NCBI GenBank assembly: GCA_963662905.2
Contig: CAXXFD010000002.1
Location: 248,001-312,000, forward strand
Direction of reading: 5' to 3'
DNA from: G963662905 sp963662905
GTDB taxonomy: Bacteria > Bacteroidota > Bacteroidia > Bacteroidales > WRLA01
DNA: 64,000 nt
This document shows positions 26,939 to 36,392 of this stretch, piece after piece (within the stretch, counting starts at the first letter, position 1; every line of letters starts with the position of its first letter). The position numbers were made by a program, and so were the translations under genes. Under the pieces are notes generated by a model, which worked only from the letters and a program-made list of their open reading frames with translations, made no database searches and was not told the DNA's origin.

Positions 26939-26986
26939 TTGCTCTGCAACGCCCTTCCGCCATGGCTTCAGGGCGTTGCAGAGCAA
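26939..26986. repeat. 17-bp-stem palindrome
   Basis: TTGCTCTGCAACGCCCT (26939-26955) pairs perfectly with 26970-26986 around the 14-base loop TCCGCCATGGCTTC. It cuts into the reading frame of a small HNH-like gene on the minus strand. A strong hairpin of this type is a candidate REP-like mobile palindrome; it lacks a T-run. Confidence 0.8.
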
Positions 26987-27145
26987 GCAGCTGACACGCT
27001 TTTCTGAATACTCTCGCTTCCCAACTGAATAACCAAATCTATTACCCAAAGAATCATCCAAAATTGTTCTACCCATAAACTTTGGTACAATATGTGATTT
27101 TTTTTGGGTAGCTTCATTTCGAAGGCAAATATTACAAATTTTCAT
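26987..27145 (-). pseudogene. Truncated HNH-like/zinc-binding protein, N-terminal part
   Basis: From the ATG at 27145 the frame encodes MKICNICLRNEATQKKSHIV then PKFMGRTIL. Its C-x-x-C and SHIVPK motif is like the start of small HNH-nuclease-related proteins. After about 52 residues (SEKRVSCLLCN) it runs into the 17-bp palindrome and stops, so the catalytic end is missing. The start overlaps the upstream CoiA-like gene by 14 bp, indicating a former two-gene operon. Confidence 0.5.
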
Positions 27146-27962
27146 TACTTAAAATAGATTTAACATTAGCATCGCGAACAAACTCATCAATATCAATCCC
27201 ATAAAGGCAGAAAACTCCAAAAGAATTATGACCAAAGTAGTATTCACACCTCTGACAATGCTTATATAAATCTGCCTTATACCTATTAATTAATTTACAA
27301 AAATAGTTTTCATTTCTACAGGAAACCTGTTTAACAGGATATCCTCCTCGTGTTATCCATTCACGCAAATTTATTTTTGAAAGCACATACTTTTCGAACT
27401 TATAAATTTTCGAATTATATACCCACTTCCTATTTTCTTGATGATCTACAACTTGACTAATTATCAAATCCTTATTTTTAAACAAATCAAATTCATTCAA
27501 ATTTATCTCAATTGTTGCTATACCAAGATCAATAATTTTATCTCTTTTTGCTGCACTCACCTCATTCGTTACGCAAATCTCAATCATTAATTCTTTGTTT
27601 TGTACTTTACAAATGACATCTGGGATAACATCACCTAACCTTGTTTCAAGCTTAACATCATCTATCCTAACAATCCTACTATTATAAATGGTTTTAGTCA
27701 AAAAGTTAACTGCTGGCAGCCTTATCTCCCCCCTTTTAAGTAGAATTTCTTTCGCCAATTTATGCAATACAGTTTCATGACGATATTCACAATCTGCTAC
27801 AATACTTTTGTGTTTAAAATGATATACTCTTTCCACACCCTTATGTGCTACTAGCTGACAACCGCAAACCGGGCAAATACAATTACATCCTAATCCAGAT
27901 TTTACTTCAGAAACATGCTTAAGTTGACCATTTTGAATTCCAAATGGGATCTTTTCTTTCAT
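27132..27962 (-). CDS. CoiA-like nuclease-family protein
   Basis: The start is taken at MKEKIPFGIQNGQ (27962); an upstream extension to 28064 lacks family features. The protein (276 residues) has a zinc-ribbon-like C-x3-C-P-x-C-x-C segment with HFKHKS and CEYRHETVLHKLAKEIL, as in CoiA-type proteins. A PD-(D/E)xK-like core follows (GDVIPDVICK, then MIEICVTNEV), with the usual Lys position replaced. CoiA is linked to DNA uptake in Gram-positives. In Bacteroidota such proteins are mostly uncharacterised accessory genes. Low GC and its place between duplicated receptor sequences suggest acquisition. Confidence 0.65.
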   Translation of the reverse strand: MKEKIPFGIQNGQLKHVSEVKSGLGCNCICPVCGCQLVAHKGVERVYHFKHKSIVADCEYRHETVLHKLAKEILLKRGEIRLPAVNFLTKTIYNSRIVRIDDVKLETRLGDVIPDVICKVQNKELMIEICVTNEVSAAKRDKIIDLGIATIEINLNEFDLFKNKDLIISQVVDHQENRKWVYNSKIYKFEKYVLSKINLREWITRGGYPVKQVSCRNENYFCKLINRYKADLYKHCQRCEYYFGHNSFGVFCLYGIDIDEFVRDANVKSILSNENL

Positions 27963-28187
27963 AGCAGTAAAATTAGTAATTAATATAATATGCGTTGTAC
28001 ATTTCCCAAAAATCAGTATAAAGTTACTTCTTATTTCAGAATGAGCTGGTAAATATAATTTCAAATCCCCTACAATACTTTATTAGTCATTCAAGTAAAC
28101 TCTATAATAAATGAAATTATAACAAATAAAATCAATATCCCTCATTCAATCCGCCCCCATTCCCTCAAAATTCCCTAAGATTGCAGA

Positions 28188-30599
28188 ATGAATGGAAGGA
28201 TACTCAAAGGGCTACAAATTGCTCTGCTGCTTATTTTGATTTTTGCCGGCTCGGAAATGGCGTTTGCCGTGGAAGCAGGTACAGGAAAGCTCTCTGGCCG
28301 TGTGCTGGACGAACGCTCGGGTGAAGGGCTGGCTTTTGCCAATGTACTCATCACTTCCTTGCGTGATACGACATTCGCCAGAGCCACGATTAGTGACATC
28401 CACGGTTTATATGAGCTGAGCGACATCCCGCCAGGGCCATACCGAATACAGGCTTCGTATATGGGCTACAACAGTTACGAAAGCGCAATTGAGCTGAGCG
28501 CGCGCAAAATGACCGTGGATGTGCGCTTAAGTCGGAAAAGCTTTCAGGCAACGGGTGTTGAAATTACCGCCGAGCGCCAGGTGCAGGAACAGAGCCTGGA
28601 AAAAACCACGGTCAATATTGCAAAAAACAGCACCCTGACCGGTGGCAATGCCATAGATGTAATGCAAAGCCTGCCATCGGTGGATATTGATGTGAACGGC
28701 GCCATCAGTTATCGCGGCAGCCAGCGCGTAACCCTTTTGCTCAACGGAAAACGCTCCGAACTGGTGAAATCACTGGATCAGATTCCGGCCGGACAAATCG
28801 AACGCATCGAAATCATTAATAATCCTTCGGCCAAATACGAAGCCGATGGCATGTCGGGCATTATCAACATCATCCTTAAAAAGGGCAGCAAAAACCGGCA
28901 AAAAACCCGTGTTTCGCTTTATGGTGGCCTGCCGGAAAATTTTGGCGGCAACCTGGGCTATAGCGGCTTTACGGAAAAAGGCAATTTTTATGTAAATGGC
29001 GGCTATGCGCACAAAACGCGCTTTCAGACCAAAGAACATATGCGCATCAATGAAGCGGTCGAAACGCCCGATTATTACCAATACGACCGCCAGGACGAAA
29101 CCCTCAACAACCTGATGCTGAGCAGTGGATTTGACTATTCCCTCGGCAAAAGGCAACAGATTGCTTTTGATGTCAGCGGATCGAAAAAATTCAATACAGC
29201 CGACCGCAGCATCAATTATAAAACACTGGAAAAGAGCGGCGACTGCTCTTATGACGCCATAAAAGAAATCGGCATTGACCTGGACAATTATTCATTGGAC
29301 GGCGCTTTGGACTACCGATATCGCTTTGCGCGAAAAGGCCAGAATATACAGGCTTCGGCACATTATAACTATTTCGACCAATCGCATAAAATGGCGCATG
29401 AAATCTATCCGAAATCTGCACCCACAGAGCGCGCTTTTCAGAATACCAATTCGGAGCAGCTCAATAAAATCGGTGACCTATCGGTGGATTATGTGCATCC
29501 ATTTAGCGACAGCCTGAGACTGGAAAGCGGTTACCGCTACAGCCAGCGCGATTTGCGCAATGATTTCAGTTCGGAAAGCTATGATGCAGAGCGGCAGGAA
29601 TGGAAAAGCGATACAGCGCTGAACAATGTATTTCATTATGTACAACAAATTCATGCGGCTTATGCTGAGATCAACTGGAAGCTAAAAATCTTAGAGCTGC
29701 GTTTTGGTTTGCGGGCCGAATATACTACCAACGAACTGCTCAGCAAGCCCAAAGACGACTATCTCGATCTCTTTCCTTCGCTACAGCTTTCGCGGAAAAT
29801 GAGCGAACATCTCCGCTTGTTTTTGAGTTTCAACCGTCGCATCAACCGTCCGGTTTTGAAAATGATCAATCCTTACACCAACGAATATGCCGACATTTTG
29901 AATATGCACATCGGCAATCCCGACCTGAAGCCGGAGTATGTCAACAGCGCAGAAGCCGGTGCGCAATTCTTTTCGGAAGCAATTTCGGGCAGCGTTTCGG
30001 TTTATTACCGCAATATTGACCAGGCTATCAGCCGCGTGAAATCTGCTTCGAACGACAGCGCTTTGCTGGTCACTTTTATGAACCTCGACAAGGCTCAATT
30101 GCTTGGCACAGAGCTTTCGCTGAACATCCGCCCCACAAAATGGTGGCAAATGGGCGCCAATGCTAATATATTCCACACGAATTTAAAAGGCGCTTATGAT
30201 CCCAATTTGATCGACCGCTCCCACACCGCCTGGACCGGGAATGTGAGCAATAGTTTCAAACTGCCCTGGAAAATGAGCATGCAGTTCACATTTTATTACC
30301 GCTCCGAGCTGCCCGATGTTATGGGCACCTATATTGATCGCTGGTATGCCGATTTTGCCCTCAATAAAAAAATCCTGAAAGACAAAGGCCAGCTGATTTT
30401 CAAGATTTCGGATGTTTTTGACACATGGCGGTACGGGCTTGATTTAACGGGCACTGCAGAAAGTGGATATGTGTATCACCAAAGCAACCGCAGGAAAAAT
30501 GAATCGCAGTATTTCATTTTGAGCTTTGTGTATAATATTGCCGGAAAGGAGAAAAAGGAGAAAAAGAGTGATTATTTTCTGGAGGGATTTGCTAAGTAA
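28188..30599 (+). CDS. Outer-membrane beta-barrel receptor (CarboxypepD_reg + TonB-receptor-like barrel)
   Basis: This is an 803-residue outer-membrane protein. Order: signal peptide (about 1-28), CarboxypepD_reg-like domain (about 34-115; KLSGRVLDERSGEGLAFANV), plug-type domain (about 140-225; NAIDVMQSLPSVDIDVNG, NPSAKYEADGMSGIINIILK) and a large barrel of the OMP_b-brl_3 type with NRRINRPVLKMINPYTNEY. Members are TonB-dependent-receptor relatives, without a SusD partner here. The likely role is uptake of a small ligand or peptide. Its first 90 codons and upstream region are duplicated at 25770-26086. Confidence 0.92.
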   Translation: MNGRILKGLQIALLLILIFAGSEMAFAVEAGTGKLSGRVLDERSGEGLAFANVLITSLRDTTFARATISDIHGLYELSDIPPGPYRIQASYMGYNSYESAIELSARKMTVDVRLSRKSFQATGVEITAERQVQEQSLEKTTVNIAKNSTLTGGNAIDVMQSLPSVDIDVNGAISYRGSQRVTLLLNGKRSELVKSLDQIPAGQIERIEIINNPSAKYEADGMSGIINIILKKGSKNRQKTRVSLYGGLPENFGGNLGYSGFTEKGNFYVNGGYAHKTRFQTKEHMRINEAVETPDYYQYDRQDETLNNLMLSSGFDYSLGKRQQIAFDVSGSKKFNTADRSINYKTLEKSGDCSYDAIKEIGIDLDNYSLDGALDYRYRFARKGQNIQASAHYNYFDQSHKMAHEIYPKSAPTERAFQNTNSEQLNKIGDLSVDYVHPFSDSLRLESGYRYSQRDLRNDFSSESYDAERQEWKSDTALNNVFHYVQQIHAAYAEINWKLKILELRFGLRAEYTTNELLSKPKDDYLDLFPSLQLSRKMSEHLRLFLSFNRRINRPVLKMINPYTNEYADILNMHIGNPDLKPEYVNSAEAGAQFFSEAISGSVSVYYRNIDQAISRVKSASNDSALLVTFMNLDKAQLLGTELSLNIRPTKWWQMGANANIFHTNLKGAYDPNLIDRSHTAWTGNVSNSFKLPWKMSMQFTFYYRSELPDVMGTYIDRWYADFALNKKILKDKGQLIFKISDVFDTWRYGLDLTGTAESGYVYHQSNRRKNESQYFILSFVYNIAGKEKKEKKSDYFLEGFAK

Positions 30600-30880
30600 A
30601 TTTTACCGCAAAGGCGCTGAGGAGCGAACTGTCGCAGGATATTTTTTTCTCGCAAAGGCGCAAAGGCGCTAAGGGGGCAGGCAGCGATTGGATAGATTTT
30701 GGTGAAAATTTTGATACTTCAAGATTAGATGAGGAACAGCTTTGAAGGCATTTATACAAATCAACCAAAAGATAAACAAACAACAATTTATCCCTAATTT
30801 TGCTGAGGATTTTCAAAATCAGGCTGAATTTTGCTAATAAATTTGCAAAATTTGGCTTAAATTTGCAAAAACCATAATTT

Positions 30881-32002
30881 ATGATTGTACGGGAAATAGA
30901 AAAATCACTAATAAATGAGCTCGAAAACCCAGAGATAGTGATTTTGTTTGGAGCCAGGCAAGTAGGTAAAACTACATTAATCAAGATGCTAAAAGGCAAA
31001 ACAGAAAATACACTATTGCTGAACTGTGAGCTTCCATCAGTTTCATCAGTTTTAAGCTCAAAAAATATAGCAGCTATTAAGATGCTATTTTCTTCTTATA
31101 AAATTATTGCTTTGGATGAAGCGCAGAGCATACCGGAAATTGGCCAGATCCTTAAAATTATATATGATGAGATGCCGGAATACAAAATCCTGGCTACAGG
31201 ATCGAGTAGTTTTAATTTGGCACAACAAACCGGCGAACCATTAACAGGCAGAAACATCAAATACAAACTGTTTCCATTTAGTCTCACTGAATTACAACAG
31301 CAAAACGATTACCTCTGGATTATCAATAACCTGGAGCATCTACTGATATTTGGCTTCTATCCGGGCATTGTTTCAAGACCAGCTGAAGAACGGGAAAAAC
31401 TTTTGCGTTCTTTAAGCTCAGATTATTTATTCAAAGATATTCTTGCCCTGCATTCGATAAAGAATTCACTATTACTGCGCAAACTACTGAAAGCACTTGC
31501 ACTACAGATAGGTTCTCAGGTATCCAATAACGAATTATCAAATATGCTCGGAATAAACCGCTATACGCTCGAACAGTATTTGGATATCCTAGAGCAAAGC
31601 TTCATTATCTTTCATTTGGATGCTTATAGCTCCAATATGCGCAATGAAATTAAGAAAAGCAAAAAATACTACTTCTATGACAATGGAATATTGAATGCTA
31701 TTATCGAAGATTTTCGTTTTCCAGAGAACAGAAAAGACAGTGGGGCAATTTGGGAAAACTTTTGTGTATCAGAACGTTTAAAACAAAGTCATAACAAAGG
31801 CTTAAACAGTAAATTGTTTTTCTGGCGTACTTATGATGGAGCGGAAATTGATCTCCTGGAACAGAATGGAACAGAACTGAAAGCTTTTGAATTCAAATGG
31901 TCAAAAAAAATCAACAAAAAACTCCCTCCTTCCTTTGTAAAAAAATATAAAATAGAGGAATGTACTGTAATTACAAGAGATAATCTTCATGTGCTCCTTT
32001 AA
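30881..32002 (+). CDS. AAA ATPase with DUF4143 domain
   Basis: This 373-residue protein has Walker A GARQVGKTT (24-32) and Walker B IIALDEAQ (75-82). It also has the sensor segment ILATGSSSFNL and the DUF4143 C-terminal region (FFWRTYDGAEIDLLEQNG), which resembles a nuclease-like E-I-D fold and is common in this family. The cellular role is not established; the family is frequent in accessory DNA. Two TAnnTTTG-like boxes (TAAATTTG at 30838 and 30858) precede it in a 281-bp gap that also holds CGCAAAGGCGC repeats at about 30608-30670. Confidence 0.9.
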   Translation: MIVREIEKSLINELENPEIVILFGARQVGKTTLIKMLKGKTENTLLLNCELPSVSSVLSSKNIAAIKMLFSSYKIIALDEAQSIPEIGQILKIIYDEMPEYKILATGSSSFNLAQQTGEPLTGRNIKYKLFPFSLTELQQQNDYLWIINNLEHLLIFGFYPGIVSRPAEEREKLLRSLSSDYLFKDILALHSIKNSLLLRKLLKALALQIGSQVSNNELSNMLGINRYTLEQYLDILEQSFIIFHLDAYSSNMRNEIKKSKKYYFYDNGILNAIIEDFRFPENRKDSGAIWENFCVSERLKQSHNKGLNSKLFFWRTYDGAEIDLLEQNGTELKAFEFKWSKKINKKLPPSFVKKYKIEECTVITRDNLHVLL

Positions 32003-32169
32003 GCCTGGATTTATAAAGGGTGTTTTTAGTTTGCGCATCTTCATCTGAATATTTCTCTTGAGATAAATTTACGAATTGCATACTGAATAATCATACAAAT
32101 TTTATAAGCTATAAGTGATAAAATGTGATAAAACCCTAATTTCATTCTGCACAGTTTATAAAATGCCTG

Positions 32170-33324
32170 TCAAAATTCCAGGCTCATTTGCGCGCTTACT
32201 CCTGATTTTTGGCAGATGGTTTCCAGCGGACAATCAGAACAAAGCGGATTTTTGCGACAAAAAGCTTTTGCGTGTTCCACGATCAAGCCGTGATATGCAT
32301 CATAAGTTGGAACATCGGTGGGAATCGCTCTTTCGATCATGGCCTGAAAGGCTTCATAATGTTTGGGCACCTCAATGCCAACGCGGCCAAAGATTCTGCG
32401 CGCATAAGCATCAATTACAAAGGAGGTTTTACGCAAAGCATAAAGCAGGACTGCATCAGCGGTCTCCTTTCCCACTCCATGCACGCTTAGCAATTCTTCC
32501 CGAAGATCAGGCAACGTCTTGTTTGCCAGTGCATCTATCGAAAATCCATATTGCTCTATCCAGGAACATAAAGCCTTGAGTTTCGCCGCTTTTTGGTTTT
32601 GAAAACCTGCCGGACGGATCAATGCCGCCAGTTCTTCTGTGGATAGTCCAAGTATTTTTTGCGGACTACATTCTGCGCCCAATGCCTTAAGCGCTTGATC
32701 CACATTATTCCAGTTGGTATTTTGCACCAAAATGGCTCCAAGCATAATATCAAAAGGTTTTTCCGATGGCCACCATGATCTGTGTCCGCCCCAAACCGGC
32801 TTCGAAATATCACCAAAATGCTTTTTAAGCTTGTCGAAAATCAGGTTTATTCTTTCAAAATGAATCAGATATTGTTTCATTTCCATGCCCAAAGCATATC
32901 CTGTAAGGCTTTTATTGCTGCCAATTACACGGTGGCAAGGAATGATAATAGGAATAGGATTACGGTTATTTGCAAGTCCTACAGCGCGTGAAGCTTTTGG
33001 GTTTCCGCAGATTTCGGCTACCTCTTTATACGAACGCGTTTCGCCATACGGTATTTGCAAAAGCGCATTCCAAACCTTTATCTGAAATTCAGTACCCTGA
33101 GGATTGATTTTAAGATCAAATGAAGCCCTCTTCCCATCGAAATATTCGGCAAGTTGTTTTTTCGCTTCAGAAATATATTCAAATGAATCCAGCCCCTCCA
33201 AAGCCGGAAGCTCCGAAACAGTTGATGCAGGAATGCTCAATTCGGTAATCCCTTTATCATTGGCCTTGATGAGAAAATCCAATCCATTAATCGAAAAACG
33301 GCTGTATTTTTCGGGGGCAGTCAT
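32170..33324 (-). CDS. Fusion of O6-alkylguanine-DNA alkyltransferase and MagIII/EndoIII-like glycosylase
   Basis: The 384 residues carry two DNA alkylation-repair activities in one chain. Residues 1-160 are an Ogt/MGMT-type suicide alkyltransferase with acceptor Cys130 in IIIPCHRVIG and the helix-turn-helix part SYKEVAEICGNPKASRAVG. Residues 165-384 are a helix-hairpin-helix glycosylase (LLSVHGVGKETADAVLLYA) with catalytic Asp305 (VIDAYARR). The Lys of bifunctional EndoIII (GVGRKTAN) is replaced by Glu287, so a pure base glycosylase is expected. Four Cys (356, 362, 365, 371) can bind an iron-sulfur cluster with CX5CX2CX5C spacing. The second half most resembles the COG2231/MagIII group (3-methyladenine removal). 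It is encoded alone, with no ada regulator beside it. Confidence 0.92.
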   Translation of the reverse strand: MTAPEKYSRFSINGLDFLIKANDKGITELSIPASTVSELPALEGLDSFEYISEAKKQLAEYFDGKRASFDLKINPQGTEFQIKVWNALLQIPYGETRSYKEVAEICGNPKASRAVGLANNRNPIPIIIPCHRVIGSNKSLTGYALGMEMKQYLIHFERINLIFDKLKKHFGDISKPVWGGHRSWWPSEKPFDIMLGAILVQNTNWNNVDQALKALGAECSPQKILGLSTEELAALIRPAGFQNQKAAKLKALCSWIEQYGFSIDALANKTLPDLREELLSVHGVGKETADAVLLYALRKTSFVIDAYARRIFGRVGIEVPKHYEAFQAMIERAIPTDVPTYDAYHGLIVEHAKAFCRKNPLCSDCPLETICQKSGVSAQMSLEF

Positions 33325-33441
33325 CCGGCAAAGATAAGGAAGATCATAAGCAAAAAATCCCCAATCATTTTACAGTGCAGAACACTCTGATTAATTTTTA
33401 CTCCCAGATATTTAAAAAGCCAGATCAAACATGGTTTTTCC

Positions 33442-33449
33442 TATATTTG
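33442..33449 (+). promoter_or_regulatory. TAnnTTTG -7 box upstream of the GH47 gene
   Basis: TATATTTG is a perfect -7 match, 54 bp before the ATG. No clear TTG is found at the expected -33 distance. Confidence 0.4.
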
Positions 33450-33503
33450 CATCGATTTAGTACCATCTGAATCCATTATTTCAATTTCAAACATCAAGTA
33501 AAA

Positions 33504-34922
33504 ATGAAAAGATTCATCATTTTTTCTATCATTGTCCTGACCCTTGCATCCTGTTCAGGTCCTATTCAAAAAGAAAGCGATAAGCAACAAACTGAAGCCA
33601 CAGAACTTTCACCCTTAGCTCAGGATGTAAAATCTGAGACAAAGCGCTCCTGGGATGCATATAAAAAATACGCCTGGGGACATGATGTACTTGCTCCTTT
33701 ATCCAAATCGTTCAAAGACTGGTACAAAGAACCACTGTACATCTCCCCGATTGACGCCTACAGCACTTTATATGTCATGGGCATGAAGGATGAAGCTGCA
33801 AAAATAGAGCGATATGTTGTGGATTCACTGGATTTTGACAAAGATTTAGATGCCAAAATATTTGAAGTGAACATCCGCATCCTGGGTGGATTGTTATCCA
33901 TGTATGAACTATCTCAAAATCCGGCAGTTTTGGCCAAAGCCAAAGATTTTGCCGACCGGATGATGCCAGCATTCGACACGAAAACCGGTATCCCAAAATA
34001 CTGGGTCAACCTGAAAACCGGTCTTGCACGTGGCGATACTGTAAATGTTGCCGAAGCAGCATCTTACACCTTTGAAATGGGCATCCTGAGCTATTATACA
34101 CAGGATCCAAAATACTATCAGGCTGGCAAAAAAGCCACCAAAGCCATTTTCGACCGTCGATCCGAAATCGGTTTAATTGGCGATGTTATTGATGTGGAAA
34201 GCGGTGCATGGGTTTCCAAACACAGCCATATTTGCGCCGGAGTTGACTCCTATTACGAATACCTCTTTAAAAGCTATCTGCTTTTTGGCGATGAAGAGCT
34301 TGGAGCTATGTGGAAAGAAAGCATTGGCCTTATCAACAAATATATGGCAGAAACTTACGACAACAAGCTCTGGTATGGACGCGTAGATATGAAAACAGGA
34401 AAGCATGTCAGTTCCGTTATCACGCTTTACGATGCATTTTTTCCAGCAATTCTTAGCCTTTCCGGTGATACAGAACGCGCCAAAGAGCTACAAAACAGCT
34501 GGGACTGGCTATGGAATAAATACGGTTTGGAGCCCATGGTTTACGATTATAAGAGCGGCAATCCGAATTATCCGGTTTACGACCTGAACCCGGAAATCAT
34601 CGAATCGGCATATTATCTTTTTAACACCACCAGCGACAGCCTCTACCATAGAATGAATGAACAATATTGGTCCGATATCAAGAAATACTGCAAAACTGAA
34701 GTGGCTTTCACTTCTGTGGAGAATGTTGAAACCATGGAAAAGCGCGATTATATGCCCACATTCTTTTTTGCAGAAACCCTGAAATATTTCTATTTAACTT
34801 TTTCCAGTGGAACAAACGGATACGATTTTGAGGAAATCATCTTCAACACCGAAGCACATCCTTTCCGCAAAAACAATTTTGACAAAGAAAAAGCCCAAAA
34901 ATTCCTGGGCTTCAAAAAATAA
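33504..34922 (+). CDS. GH47 alpha-1,2-mannosidase lipoprotein
   Basis: This 472-residue lipoprotein has lipobox LASC (Cys17). GH47 features are the N-terminal SWDAYKKYAWGHDVLAPLSK, the segment LTGGIPKYWVN-like KTGIPKYWVN, VESGAWVSKHSHICAGVDSYYEYLFK, FFFAETLKYFYLTF and the C-terminal NTEAHPF, whose Thr binds the catalytic calcium in the family. GH47 enzymes trim alpha-1,2-linked mannose from N-glycans. A terminator hairpin follows at 34948-34979, so it is probably monocistronic. It fits functionally with the GH125 gene 12 kb upstream. Confidence 0.93.
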   Translation: MKRFIIFSIIVLTLASCSGPIQKESDKQQTEATELSPLAQDVKSETKRSWDAYKKYAWGHDVLAPLSKSFKDWYKEPLYISPIDAYSTLYVMGMKDEAAKIERYVVDSLDFDKDLDAKIFEVNIRILGGLLSMYELSQNPAVLAKAKDFADRMMPAFDTKTGIPKYWVNLKTGLARGDTVNVAEAASYTFEMGILSYYTQDPKYYQAGKKATKAIFDRRSEIGLIGDVIDVESGAWVSKHSHICAGVDSYYEYLFKSYLLFGDEELGAMWKESIGLINKYMAETYDNKLWYGRVDMKTGKHVSSVITLYDAFFPAILSLSGDTERAKELQNSWDWLWNKYGLEPMVYDYKSGNPNYPVYDLNPEIIESAYYLFNTTSDSLYHRMNEQYWSDIKKYCKTEVAFTSVENVETMEKRDYMPTFFFAETLKYFYLTFSSGTNGYDFEEIIFNTEAHPFRKNNFDKEKAQKFLGFKK

Positions 34923-34947
34923 TATATTCCCTCACCAACAGAATATG

Positions 34948-34979
34948 CAGGCAGGCCAGCTGGTTTGCCTGTTTTTTTT
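34948..34979 (+). terminator. Rho-independent terminator after GH47
   Basis: CAGGCA (34948-34953) pairs with TGCCTG (34966-34971), followed directly by eight T. Confidence 0.75.
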
Positions 34980-35095
34980 GAAGTAAAATCAAACGAAACA
35001 GCCCGATTTTGACAAGAAAATTCCAAATCACTTAAAAACTCATCCGAATAAACCAGGCATTCTGTTGATAGAATAAGCTGATTCGTAGATTCATT

Positions 35096-35126
35096 TTGCA
35101 CGAAGCTGAAAGCCAATATAGTTTTG
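35096..35126 (+). promoter_or_regulatory. Bacteroidota-type promoter of the DUF1566 lipoprotein gene
   Basis: TTG (35096-35098), a 20-base spacer and TAGTTTTG (35119-35126), a TAnnTTTG match, lie 29 bp before the ATG at 35156. Confidence 0.55.
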
Positions 35127-35155
35127 CATTGAACAAAAAATCAAATCTAACGGCT

Positions 35156-36364
35156 ATGAAAAATTCAATTGTTTCAACAAAAAGAATGATGCTTTTACTC
35201 GCTATCTCTCTGTTCAGCACAGCAGTGCTTTTCAGTTCTTGCAGCGATGATGAGGAAGAAAACGATATAAACGAGCCAGCCAGCACGGAAAACCCTGAAG
35301 TAAACAACTACTTGATGGTAGCCTCAGGACAGGTCAACACTTATGACCTTGATGGCAATTTGCTCACAAACGTAAACACTGGCGACGCACTCTATGGACA
35401 GGATGCCAATTATCTTAAAGGAGAAGCCATGAGCTATCAGGACAATGGAGACGGCACTATCACCGACCTGAAAACCGGGCTAGTGTGGCAGCAAGTGCCT
35501 GCTTCTGAGGATTTTTCCTGGGCCGATGCCAAAGAATACTGTGAAAATCTTGAACTTGGAGGCTATACTGATTGGAGGATGCCCAGCTGCAAGGAGTTAT
35601 ATTCCATTAGCGATTTCGGTTTGGGATGGCCATATCTGAACACCAATTATTTCAGTTTGGCCAGTGGTCAGGTAACCAAAGACGAACAATTCTGGGCCAG
35701 CGATTATTATGTGGGCATTACCGTAGAAGGTGGTGAATCAGGTGCTGCTTTTGGTATAAACCATGTAACCGGTCATATCAAAGCATATTCTGCCAATGCC
35801 ATGGGACCTGTTGGGGGCAAATACGTCCGTGCCGTGCGCGGTGATGATTATGGCATCAATGAATATACCGATAACGGGGACGGCACCATCACCGATAATG
35901 CCACCGGTCTGATGTGGATGCAGGACGACAATGGCGAAGGACTGGATTGGGCTGTAGCACTGCAATATGCTGAAAACAGCGAGTTTGGTGGTTATACAGA
36001 CTGGAGGCTGCCCAATGTAAAAGAATTGCAAGGAATTGTGGATTATGGATATTCGCCCAGTGCTACCGATGCATCGAAAGTGGGACCGGCCATTAACCCT
36101 TTGTTTAGCTGTACGCCAATTATCAATGAGGCAGGAAACGATGACTATCCTTACTATTGGACATCTACATCAGCCAATTTCACCAGCGGAGAGCCTTATT
36201 ATTACGCATGGTATGTTGCTTTTGGCATGGCAGTAAACGGAGAAGGCCTTGATTTCCATGGTGCGGGCGGCGTTCGTTTCGACACCAAATACGAAGGTGG
36301 ACCATTGGGCGAAGGCGGCGAACGCTATTATAATTATATACGCCTGGTGCGTGATGCTGATTAA
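35156..36364 (+). CDS. Lipoprotein with two DUF1566 (Lcl C-terminal-like) domains
   Basis: The start is set at MKNSIVSTKRMM (35156), directly after the promoter-like box; an upstream in-frame ATG at 35096 would include the -33 element. The protein has a lipoprotein signal ending LFSSC (Cys29), a short acidic linker and two repeats of the DUF1566 fold. Each repeat has the DNGDGTITD motif (about residues 99 and 242), W-rich strands and a GGYTDWR(M/L)P segment. DUF1566 domains are linked to surface adhesion and collagen-like proteins (Lcl of Legionella) and are common in Bacteroidota surface lipoproteins. A large hairpin at 36393 follows, so it is probably a single-gene unit. Confidence 0.88.
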   Translation: MKNSIVSTKRMMLLLAISLFSTAVLFSSCSDDEEENDINEPASTENPEVNNYLMVASGQVNTYDLDGNLLTNVNTGDALYGQDANYLKGEAMSYQDNGDGTITDLKTGLVWQQVPASEDFSWADAKEYCENLELGGYTDWRMPSCKELYSISDFGLGWPYLNTNYFSLASGQVTKDEQFWASDYYVGITVEGGESGAAFGINHVTGHIKAYSANAMGPVGGKYVRAVRGDDYGINEYTDNGDGTITDNATGLMWMQDDNGEGLDWAVALQYAENSEFGGYTDWRLPNVKELQGIVDYGYSPSATDASKVGPAINPLFSCTPIINEAGNDDYPYYWTSTSANFTSGEPYYYAWYVAFGMAVNGEGLDFHGAGGVRFDTKYEGGPLGEGGERYYNYIRLVRDAD

Positions 36365-36392
36365 ATCAAACCTATAACCCAATGTCACAAAT

